Of a stretch of DNA of 64,000 nt, positions 46,036-56,056 are shown piece after piece. Within the stretch, counting starts at the first letter, position 1, and every line of letters begins with the position of its first letter. The translations under genes and the position numbers were made by a program. The stretch is from assembly GCA_020736575.1 (NCBI GenBank), contig JAGPYM010000005.1, positions 620,001 through 684,000 on the forward strand, written 5' to 3'. The notes beneath the pieces were generated by a model, which saw only the letters and a list, made by a program, of their open reading frames with translations, searched no databases and was not told the DNA's origin. This DNA comes from Thelonectria olida. Lineage: Eukaryota > Ascomycota > Sordariomycetes > Hypocreales > Nectriaceae.

Positions 46036-48017
46036 ATGTCCGCTCCCAGCCCTGTCTCCCGGTGCGTACAACGCAGCTCCCGTGTTCTGTCACGGGCTCA
46101 ATGTCGGCCGCGGAATAATTTCTGCCCGTCATCAGCTTCTATCTCAAGGACCGTATCACGACGTTCTCAATTGGCCTGGCCTGTCACGAGAATACCTTTC
46201 GCCGGAGCCAGGAGTTTTAGCAACACCGTCCGCCGACGCTCCGACGACGACGATTCCTTCGATCCCAAAGACATTGAGCGCGAAGCCGATGAGGTTGACG
46301 TCTGCATCGTCGGCGCCGGCCCTGCAGGACTGAGCGCCGCCATACGGCTCAAGCAGCTTGCCAACGAAGCCGGCAATGAGGACTTCCGAGTCCTGGTTCT
46401 CGAAAAGGCCGGTGACCTCGGCGCCCACATCCTCTCCGGCGCCGTTATCCAGCCTTCCTCGATCAATGAGCTCATCCCCAACTGGCTCGACGAAGACAAC
46501 CCCGATCGCTTCGAGCACGCGACCCCGGCCGGCACAGATCGCATGCGCTTCCTCACCAAGACGGCCGCCATTCCCATCCCTGCGCCCCCGCAGATGAGCA
46601 ACCATGGCAACTACATTGTTAGTCTGAACCAATTCGTCAAGTGGCTAGGCGAGCGCGCCGAGGAGGTCGGAGTCGAGGTCTACCCGGGCTTTGCTGCCTC
46701 TGAGGTCGTCTACGACACTGACGGATCTGTCAAGGGTGTAGCTACCAATGATCTGGGCATTGGCCGTGATGGAAAGCCCAAGGAGGCGTTTGAGCGCGGT
46801 ATGGAGTTCCATGCGAAGGTGACCATGTTCGGCGAGGGCTGCCACGGAAGCTTGAGCAAGCAAGTCATTCAGAAGTTTGATCTGCGCTCAGACAGCCAGC
46901 ACCAAACCTATGGTCTGGGCATTAAAGAGGTGTGGGAGATTGACCCGGAAAAGTTCGAAAAGGGCCAGATTGTGCACTCAATGGGCTATCCGCTACCCAA
47001 GGATGTTTACGGCGGCTCCTTCATGTACCATTTTGGCGAGAACCTCGTCAGCCTCGGTCTTGTCGTGTCCCTCGACTATGAGAATCCGTGGCTCTCACCT
47101 TACCAGGAGTTCCAGAAGCTCAAGCTCCATCCTCTCTTCAAGAATGTCCTCGAAGGCGGAAAGTGCATCTCTTATGGTGCTCGATCCCTCATCGAAGGTG
47201 GCTTTCAGTCCATCCCCAAGGTTGCCTTCCCTGGCGGCGCGCTCATTGGCGATTCGGCAGGCTTCGTCAACGTGCCCAAGGTCAAGGGTACCCACAACGC
47301 TATGAAGTCGGGTATGCTGGCCGCCGAGGCCACATGGACGGCCCTGGCCGAGAACACTGAAGGCAGCGTATTCCTCTACGACTACGAGGACAAATTGCGC
47401 AAGTCGTCCATCTGGAAGGAACTCCGTGAAGTGCGCAATATGCGACCCTCGTTCCACACGCCCCTTGGGCTCTACGGTGGAGTTATGTACTCTGGCCTCG
47501 AGGCCTATTTCCTCAAGGGCCGCGTGCCATGGACGCTCAAGCACAAGACGCCCGATCACGCCAATACGAAGCCCGCCGATAAGTTCCCCAAGATCGAGTA
47601 CGACAAGCCCGACGGCAAGATCACCTTTGACCTCCTCACGAGCGTCTCTCGAACTGGCACGAACCACGAGGAGGACCAGCCCGTGCACTTGCAAGTCGCC
47701 GACTGGGACGCACACACTGAGGAGACATACCCCAAATACAAGGGGCTCGAGAACCGCTTCTGCCCTGCTGGCGTGTACGAATACGTTGAAGATGATACCA
47801 AGCCACATGGCGTGCGGTTCCAAATCAACGCTCAAAAGTAAGTTTTCCATTCCATGAGTTTCGATTTCCATTGTTGAATGGTTTTACATGGGAACTGTCT
47901 CTAACATAAGCCTTCAGCTGCATTCACTGCAAGACTTGCGACATCAAGGCGCCAAACCAAGACATCAACTGGCAAGTGCCGCAGGGAGGTGAAGGCCCCA
48001 AGTACTATATGAGTTGA
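46036..48017 (+). CDS. CIR2: electron-transfer-flavoprotein:ubiquinone oxidoreductase, 633 aa
   Basis: Exons 46036-47837 and 47918-48017, with an 80-nt intron before the iron-sulfur Cys cluster. The first 60 residues are Arg/Ser-rich without acids, a mitochondrial presequence. The FAD-binding motif [19 protein letters not shown] sits near residue 90. Typical blocks follow: [30 protein letters not shown] and [22 protein letters not shown]. The C-terminal 4Fe-4S cluster is held by Cys576 (FCPAGVYEY) and Cys602, 605 and 608 ([10 protein letters not shown]). The inner-membrane enzyme takes electrons from ETF, which is reduced by acyl-CoA and amino-acid dehydrogenases, and reduces ubiquinone. Length matches human ETFDH plus presequence. 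The start at 46036 has context ACCATGTC; the ORF extends upstream without another ATG. Confidence 0.97.
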
Positions 48018-51000
48018 AAAGTCATGATCTGGATTCCAACCTTATTTGATATGTTTTGCGTTTGTTTATTTTGTATGATACCTGATTGTATATCTGGCTA
48101 CGCGTGTAAATGCATGACCTCGGCGCGAAAAAGGAACAAGGAATGGGGGCTGTCGGTCGCAGTGCGGAGAGGAAGAGATGGTAGGAACGGATACAGCATC
48201 GGTAGGCATGGTGTATATCGGCGTCGGCGATGGGTATCCATATTAAAAATTCCCAAGAAGATATTGTCTCCATCGTGGTATTCACGGCATTGACGAACCT
48301 TTCGGCGACGTGAACATGTTCGTGAGGTTTGCTTTTTCCTCCTTTCATGGAAGGTGAAGGGGCTTACGAGAGCCAAAACGTTGAGGAGCTACCAACGGTC
48401 AGACCGTCAGTTTGTCATTATGCGAGCGGATGGAGACAGAATAGAATCTAGAACGGAACAAGTGGAGAGTGATTCGATCCCAAAAGCCCCTTTGCTAGGG
48501 AAATGGAACGGCAGTGGATTCAAATGCAAACAACGTCGATGCAACACAAAGGGGACAATCTCCCGTCAGAAAAGTGAGGCTGTGCTGGTGCTTTCGTAAC
48601 AGAATTCTTTTCAGTGCAGCGCATGACTTGTGCAACCCATATGTTGCAGTGAAGCAGTGTTTGAGCCCTGTTTTGGGTGTCGAGGAATGCTGGTACGACA
48701 CTCGAATCCTTGCAAGAGATTATTCTCTTTGACACATGTGAAACTGGGTATTTTTGGGCGCGCAAGGCCGTGGCACAGCCAGTCTGCTCACCCATCGCGT
48801 CTGAATTGAGTGATGGATCGAATTACAACTCATCATTACGTGCGGAGAGAGCTGAACTCATCAGATCAGCGCATCCGATGACAGCGGGGAAAGCAGGGAA
48901 GGATGAGAGAATCCTGGATGTGATTATGGGGAACAATCAATGAGAGTCTTATCGCAAGTCGCACCCCCTGCTTGATGCATTTCCACAAGAGACCCGGTTC
49001 GGCTCAAATGGGGGAAGAGGAGATTGGAACGACAGGGGTGAAGATTCCGAGGCTGGACGACTTGGAAATTGTTAGTGCGGTACTTCGGCGAGAACGGACC
49101 CGCATCTCGCGGCGCTGGTTTCTTTCGGAAAGGGTAGCTTGATTCGGCGACCCATCGTCTATCAAAATTTTCGCGTCACCACTTGGCGCAAAAATGGCCG
49201 CGACACGGCGATGAGAACGTGTCCTTGTTGGAAGTTCCGCAAACTGGGGAGAAATTGGAGGAGAGGCATAGACTCCCGAGGGTTTACGATGAGATTGTGA
49301 GCGAAGACGCGACAGCAGAGAGGAGAGAGGAAACACGAGGATGAGATAGGATCAATGCGAAGCGAAACAAAGAAGGAAAAGAATGCGACGCGAGCTTTGC
49401 GTCAAAGAGAAAAGAGCGTGCGCGAGCATGGAGAGAAAAGTTGGAATGAGCAATGGTGCGTGCGCAAGGGCATGAGCGTGAAGCATGGAACCTCAGCGAG
49501 CGCGTGAGGGCTGGGCGCCATGCCAGGGTGGCCCCCGGGCGTCCCACCAGTCAGCGGCCGCAAATGGCCAGCCTCCTTACGGCGCAAACAGGCTCATGCC
49601 AGCCCGACGCTGGTTGGTGGCAGGGCCATGACTCACACTTGGGAGGGGACAGAAAATGGAAAAATGCCCACAAGTCAGTTTGTCGCCCCCTCCCGAAAAC
49701 TCTGTGAGCCTCACTGGGAGCCGCGTAAATGGCCTGTTCTGTCGCCACAGCCAAGCGGAAGCTGAGTCGTGACCATGATACGTGAACGGGTTTCTTCTCA
49801 TGGCATGACTTGCTTGATTCTGATGCTGAGACGCTGGTTGCGACACGGGCTACACTCAGAAGCGCAAGGGACTGTTGCTGGGATGGTGAGAGAGGACGCG
49901 TCGCAAGGTTGGGATAAGCCGTCAGCAAAAACGAGAGTGGGGGAGTCCGTGTTTCAGGGAGTCCGTCTTGATGGTGGTGGTGTTGGTTGGGGTTTGGGCG
50001 AGGAAGGAAAAAAAAAAAAACCTGGAAAACAGACGAGACGACGTCCCACGGGGGCAAAGAGCGAGTTTGACAGGGCGGACTTGGGGATGGAATATGCTGG
50101 AAGAGTGGATGCTTGAACCAACGCGAAGGGGAACGACACCGTCTGCAGTGGACTGGGATTTGACTCATGGCGGGACGATTGGGCGGTTTCGGGGCGGCTG
50201 GAGGCGATGATGAAGGGGGCGGGCGTCGTTGTGAGCGAGGGAGGGGGCAATGGAGTCGGATGCGCAATGAAAATCCCAAAAAGCAACCAACCAAACCATC
50301 AGCCCAGCCCCGGTCCATAATTCCCAGTCCGTCCCCTCCATCCACACGCGCTGTGACGCTGTTGAGAGAACTTGTGTCGGTTGGATTGCGTGCTGCTGGA
50401 GCCTGCGAGTGAATGCCGGAGCCTGTCCGGAGCCCGTTACTGCCCGTCGGTCAGAGTGAGGCCAGCCCAACCCAACCCAGTCCAGGGCAAGGTCAAGTCC
50501 GGTTCGTTCAGCCCACAACCAGCCATCTTGCCGCTCACTGTGTGAATGCTCTCGTAGTTGCCGTCGTTTTCGTAAAATCCACCAGACCGTCTGGTGTCGA
50601 TGCCGATATTGCCCGCTGTCGCTGATGTTGCCGTATCGTCCTTGTCGCATGTCCTGGGGTATCGTATATCGTCATCGCCATCGTCGTTTCTGAATCGAGC
50701 CGTCGAGTTTTCGAAATGTCCTTATCGTCTTTGACGCTGTGTGTGATGAGCGGAGGAAGATGCAGAGGATGCTGCGTTCTTGCTGTGGTGGGTTTGTTTG
50801 ACGGAGGAAGAAGAGGGGGGGACAGGAGGAAATCCGAGCGGGACAAGTGATGACGACGCTTGGAAGCACCTGCTCGGCTTTGGGCAACTGTCGCTCAGCC
50901 ACTCGCTCCACAAAGAAACTCATTCCCTTCAGGACACAGTGGCAAGCCGAGGCTCTTGTTTAGTGCTCGCAGACCCGGCGCCAGAGGTCTCAGGCCCCAG

Positions 51001-52257
51001 TGATGCATGGAGCACAAATATTTGCGGCGCGCATGGATGTCTTGCTATCGGAACTCCTCATCTGCTATCGCGGTACTTCAGGGGCTTGCGACCTCGACTG
51101 GGGTGCATGGTGAAAAAAAAAGGAGATACAATCACCTCGGCCGCCACCGCTGATTGGCCGCATTAGCGTTAGCGCGCACGCTAAGCTTGGCCAAGCCTGC
51201 CAGCTTCGACGCCACAGCCAGTGTTGTTGCCTGGGGCGCCCTCCCCGAGCGCACTGCGGCCAAAATTATAAAGAGCCTGCACTCCCCTCACCCGCCTGTT
51301 TCGAAAGTCTTGCGCGGAAGTCCCGACCGACGGCCCTACGTACTTACCACTTACGTCCGGCCTCTCTTTTCACTGCTATCCCCCACGACGTCACACCCCA
51401 CCATTCGGACTTTACTTGTCCCATCACCCACACCTCACCTGCCATTGCACTCTGGACACAAGACGCCTTGCGCATCTCGTCTCCAACCAAAGGCATCGTC
51501 CCTTTCCTTTCCCTCCCCTTTCATCGTCTCACTGCTTCGTCTCTTCGACGTAAGCCCGCTCTCTTTGTGTGTTGGAACAGAAGGATCCGGTAGCCGACAC
51601 CACATTGCCACCGGGGCCAAAGAACTGGAACACGTCTTTGCCCTCCGCTCCTTGCGCACAACGACCTCGTTGCTCCCGACGAAGACCCGGAACGCGAACA
51701 CCGCCGTTGCACTCCCCGTCGCCGTCGCCATCAGGTCGTTTGTGTCTGTGTAGACTCAAATAAAAGAAGTTGTGAAGTGCAAGAGACCAGAGGTTATCGC
51801 ATTCTCGTGGTTCATTCGATCAACAATCCCCCAACGACCGCTCAAAACCCGAACGATTCACCTCGGTTCTATCTTGAATCGCCTCCGCTCTTCAAGATCC
51901 AAACACAACTCAAATTATAGTTGCCTGAACAACTTTCTTGTAGGGGAGACATTCACTTGTTCATCTCCCACGCGACTGGTACGTCGTCCTGTTGGCGCTG
52001 ACTCACTGCACCGCCACACTCCCCACCTATATAAACTCCATTTCTCGCCCAATTTCTAAACTTCCCTCCTTCATCAACATTCGGTGCGCAAGCCCAGTGC
52101 CCGAAAACAACACCACAACACAGCATCGTCGCATCGCTCAGCCTTTTTGGTGGGCTACTTCATGATTTTATTGAGTACGCGAAGCTAACCCGCTGGCTGG
52201 TCAGATCTGTTCAAGGCACTTTGAACTCGTTCGCGTCCCCAAATACCGACTCCAATC
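48018..52257. other. 4.2-kb intergenic region, leader of TBP gene
   Basis: No protein gene supported; the long minus ORF 49551-50345 is low-complexity Pro/Ser/Gln. From about 51.2 kb DNA is C/T-rich. A TATA box at 52028 and a possible leader intron (donor GTGCGC about 52084, GCTAAC, acceptor GTCAG about 52204) precede the TBP start. Confidence 0.5.
52028..52035 (+). promoter_or_regulatory. TATA box of the TBP gene
   Basis: TATATAAA lies 223 nt before the TBP start codon in C/T-rich DNA. It would place transcription start near 52060. The gene for TATA-binding protein may thus respond to its own product; this is inference. Confidence 0.4.
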
Positions 52258-53189
52258 ATGGAAGGCATTCAGACGCACCCATCCAACGCGGCGCAAGCCA
52301 AGGCCTTCACTGCGCCTGGGTCGCTGTCGTTTCCCGGGGCCACCAACGAACTGACGCCGCCACCAGCGGGCCAAGGTGATGCTGTTCAGCGACCTTCTCC
52401 CAACGGTCAACAGTCGACGAATGGAAATGGGGTGACTCCCGCAACTCCTGCTGCGACACCTGGGGCTACCCAAGGACCTAGTGGAATCACTCCCACCCTG
52501 CAGTATGTATCCTCCTGAGTGATTTTGACTTGCTCAGTGGGACTGAACTTGCTATTTTTCAAGAAACATTGTGGCCACGGTCAACCTTGACTGCCGCTTG
52601 GATCTCAAGACGATCGCCCTTCATGCGCGAAACGCCGAGTACAACCCAAAGGTACAAAAGACCAGTCCTCTGTATCTTTGAAATACCTTGCTGACCAAAA
52701 TAGCGTTTTGCTGCTGTCATTATGCGAATTCGAGAACCTAAAACCACCGCCCTCATTTTCGCCAGTGGTAAAATGGTCGTCACTGGAGCCAAGTCCGAGG
52801 ATGACTCGAAGCTGGCCTCGAGAAAATACGCTCGTATTATCCAAAAGCTTGGCTTCAACGCCAAGTTCACCGACTTCAAGATCCAGAACATTGTCGGTTC
52901 TTGTGATATTAAGTTCCCTATCCGACTTGAGGGTCTGGCTTCGCGCCATCACAACTTCAGCTCTTACGAGCCCGAATTGTTCCCTGGTCTTATCTATCGC
53001 ATGATCAAGCCTAAGATTGTGCTTTTGATTTTCGTCAGTGGCAAGATTGTCTTGACTGGTGCCAAGGTCCGTGAGGAGATCTACCAGGCTTTCGAGATGA
53101 TCTATCCTGTGTTGCAAGGTTTGTTTTCACTCGCTATTCTTATTTAATCGCCTAAGCTAACTCTCTCATTAGATTTCCGCAAGGTTTAG
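52258..53189 (+). CDS. SPT15: TATA-binding protein TBP, 254 aa
   Basis: Four exons: 52258-52502, 52564-52651, 52704-53118 and 53173-53189. The last has only 17 nt and encodes the final DFRKV. Introns are 61, 52 and 54 nt. A variable Pro/Thr/Gly-rich N-terminus (about 80 residues) precedes the saddle made of two repeats: [20 protein letters not shown]...[19 protein letters not shown] and [17 protein letters not shown]...[18 protein letters not shown]. These contain the two Phe pairs that kink the TATA minor groove. The core is nearly invariant in eukaryotes; TBP nucleates TFIID, SL1-type and TFIIIB complexes for all three polymerases. Start 52258 gives the typical MEGIQTHPS head. Confidence 0.98.
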
Positions 53190-54277
53190 ACGCACTCCAG
53201 GAGGATCGAGGCGTAACAACCTCAATTCACCGAATCCCAATTTTCTATCGACGTGTATGATTAGAAAACCGTCACGATACCACGATTGCTTTTTCTCTCT
53301 TTCTTACCCATACCTCTTGGTTGTTTGGTCTTCAACCGACAAACAATCAGATTTGCGTTTGTATCATTTTTGAATTTCTTTTTCGGCTGCATTGCACAGG
53401 CGTTGGCGAGGACGGTATGGAAAGTCATTTTTTTCCGGAAGGACACGGGCACGGGGGGGCGGTGGGACAAAAGATCAAGACTACTCATCCCGCGACGCAC
53501 AACATAGATTGCTCGCGCCAGTCTTTGATGAGCGCAAGCGCTCACTTGACTCGAGCGCATTTAATTATATCAAAGGGAAGTGTTGAGTGGAGGGGTGGAG
53601 ATGGAAGAGCGAGCATCCGAGTTGAGCCAAGAGATGCTGGTAGGAGGGCTATGAGCCAGAGAAAGAAACAAGACCGTCTGATACACCAGATTGTCTCAAA
53701 ACAAGAGAACAGGTTGCCGTAGCATAGCTATTGGCGATTGGCGTGACCTGAGCCTGGAGGCCAGGAAGAGAGACTGGGCCGAGAAGAAGAGGCATCGTTG
53801 CATTTTCCTACGCCAGTTTCTAGTTAGTCACCAATCTCAACTTTTACTGTTCTCCAATTTCTTGTTCCGTCATGTCCATGAATCGTTGATGTCTCGTGAA
53901 CTGTTTGCCATAACTCTTGTGAAGCTCCACAACCCTACAGCCACTCTTGTCTCGGGCGAGTCCAATAATGCTCGTCGGGTATGTAAGGCTCAACGAAGCC
54001 TTCGTCGGTCTGTGTAGCATGTGGAGATGCCTCGTTAGCCCCGATTCTCGGCCTATGTCGACGGCCTAATCCAGGCTCATGCACCCTGCCATCGGCCATC
54101 GCCGTGATCGGGACGCGATAACCTACTTGAAAATTCGGTGGCGTGGAGAAAAGAGGTCGGCTGCCAGGTCCGATAGCTCGTGAAGAAACAGAATTCTCGC
54201 TTTGCAGTTCCTCTGGCGTCTCAATTGTCTCTTGTTGTCCCTTCAGCGTCCCATCGTAGACCGCCATAGCTTGCGCA
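53190..54277. other. intergenic between TBP and FAD oxidase
   Basis: 3' region of TBP and promoter of the oxidase. A 110-aa minus ORF (53935-54267) begins 10 nt from the oxidase start and is not accepted as a gene. Confidence 0.45.
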
Positions 54278-55702
54278 ATGGATCGTACTCAACCTCCCTC
54301 ATCTATCTTGATCGTCGGATCTGGCGTCTTTGGCCTCGGCACGGCCTACGCTCTTACCCAGCGAAAGCTGTTCGACCACACTTCCATTACGCTTGTCGAC
54401 TGCGCCCATGGCCAATTCCCTCCCGAGGATTCTGCCAGTGTAGACTCGTCTCGAATCGTTCGCGCCGACTACTCAGACCGCCACTACGCAGCTCTCGCGG
54501 CCGAGGCGCAGGAGGAATGGCGGAAGCAAGGTGACAACGAAGTCGGTGGCCAGGGACGGTATTCCGAGGCGGGCCTTCTCTTGTGCGCAAACACACCACC
54601 GGAGGATTATTCGTACAAGAAGTCGGGCATGGACTACACCAAGGAGAGCTATAAGAACGTCATGGAAATTGCCCAGGAGACCGGCCTGCCCCAAGACAAG
54701 ATCCAGAAGCTCGAAAGCACAAAGGCCATCCAAGAATACATCAAGACCGACGGCTACCCCGGCGATTGGGGCTATATTAACAACTTGTCTGGGTGGGCTG
54801 ACGCTGGCAAGGGGATGAAGTGGCTCTATGCTAAGACCAAGGCCACTGGCAGAATCAACTTTATCGACGCAAAGGTGAAGGAATTGGTGACTGAAGGCGA
54901 TCGGGTTGTCGGCGCGCAGCTGGCAGATTCAAGGGTCCTCACGGCGGACCTAGTCTTCGTTGCCGCTGGTGCTTGGACTGGTTCTCTCGTTGATCTTCGA
55001 GGCCGCTCTGAGGCCACTGGACATCCTGTGGCGTACGTCGGCATCAGTCCCGAGGAGGAGAAGGCGCTGGAAAAGTTACCGGTCGTACTGAACCTCAGCA
55101 CCGGCTTGTTCGTCATCCCCCCTCGTGACGGCTTGCTCAAGTTTGCTCGCCACGACTTTGGCTATGTCAACCCAGTCAAGATCACTCGAGCCTTGCCAGT
55201 CTCTCACACCCTTCCCCGTGAGGATTTTGTCGCCTCGCAACCCTTCACCTCGCGTGAAGACGCCTCCGACCCCTTCCCCGCCGAAGCCGACGTGGATCTC
55301 CGACGGGCACTTACAGATCTAATCCCTCTCCGAGGCCTCGAGAACCGGCCTTGGAAGAAGACACGCATCTGCTGGTATGCTGACACTCGCGACGGCGAGT
55401 GGCTTATCGACTGGCACCCTGGCTGGAAGGGCTTGTTCGTGGCCACGGGCGACAGTGGACACGGATTCAAGTTCCTGCCCAACCTGGGCGACAAGGTGGT
55501 GGACGTTCTTCTGGGCGAAGGCGGCATTTTTGCGGATAAGTGGCGTTGGAAGGAGATGCCCTCTGATGGCGCTGGACGCGAGACGGACGGCGTCTACAAA
55601 GGGCTGATCACAGAGGATGGCAGTCGGGGAGGGTCCATGTTGGTGTTGAAGGACGAGCTGGCCAAGGGCCGGGCTCTGAACGTTATCAAGGCCAAGCTAT
55701 GA
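54278..55702 (+). CDS. FAD-dependent amine oxidase (sarcosine / fructosyl-amino-acid oxidase-like), peroxisomal, 474 aa
   Basis: Single exon. The dinucleotide-binding motif ILIVGSGVFGLGTAYAL lies at residues 10-26. A DAO fold follows, with SSRIVRADYSDRHYAALA (the conserved Arg-x-x-Tyr region near the covalent-FAD family signature), VFVAAGAWTGSLVDL, and WHPGWKGLFVATGDSGHGFKFLPNLG near the end. The enzyme should oxidise a secondary amine such as sarcosine, saccharopine or a fructosyl amino acid with O2 and release H2O2; substrate is not readable. The C-terminus is AKL, a canonical PTS1, so import into peroxisomes where catalase removes H2O2 fits well. The gene is intronless. Confidence 0.9.
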   Translation: MDRTQPPSSILIVGSGVFGLGTAYALTQRKLFDHTSITLVDCAHGQFPPEDSASVDSSRIVRADYSDRHYAALAAEAQEEWRKQGDNEVGGQGRYSEAGLLLCANTPPEDYSYKKSGMDYTKESYKNVMEIAQETGLPQDKIQKLESTKAIQEYIKTDGYPGDWGYINNLSGWADAGKGMKWLYAKTKATGRINFIDAKVKELVTEGDRVVGAQLADSRVLTADLVFVAAGAWTGSLVDLRGRSEATGHPVAYVGISPEEEKALEKLPVVLNLSTGLFVIPPRDGLLKFARHDFGYVNPVKITRALPVSHTLPREDFVASQPFTSREDASDPFPAEADVDLRRALTDLIPLRGLENRPWKKTRICWYADTRDGEWLIDWHPGWKGLFVATGDSGHGFKFLPNLGDKVVDVLLGEGGIFADKWRWKEMPSDGAGRETDGVYKGLITEDGSRGGSMLVLKDELAKGRALNVIKAKL

Positions 55703-56056
55703 TGAACATGATTTGACAACGATGACCCATTGTCGGCAATGAATAGATATTGTATGGAGGTGGAAAAGATCTCGAAGTAGCATTTGAATTAACTTGAGAA
55801 CATTTTGGACAGATTTATCCAGCTGGACAAATCGGATGTAGACACGGACCGATGACACCGAGTACCTTTACACGGGCGCTGGAGGCTCCTGTATTCTTGT
55901 AGCGAGGCGTATGCAGCAATGAGCCACTGGAGTTTCACTGAGCAACTACCAGCGCTCCCAACACAGCTACAACTCGAGCCGAGACTACGGATCCTCCACG
56001 TTCAATTAAAACCCCAGCAATGCCCTGAATCAGCAGAACCAACCGACTCCCCAACT
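55703..56056. other. intergenic, promoter of SURP/CID gene
   Basis: 354 nt; includes an in-frame upstream ATG at 55919 that would extend the next protein by 46 residues. Confidence 0.5.

Noticed and set aside
49551..50345. 264-aa minus-strand ORF before TBP
   Set aside because: Composition is Pro/Ser/Arg/Gln low complexity with no recognisable motif; it lies in a leader-like region and several frames are open at once.
53935..54267. 110-aa minus-strand ORF starting 10 nt from the FAD oxidase ATG
   Set aside because: It would leave no room for promoters of either gene. The sequence looks protein-like at its C-terminus, so it deserves a homologue search, but I cannot support it.
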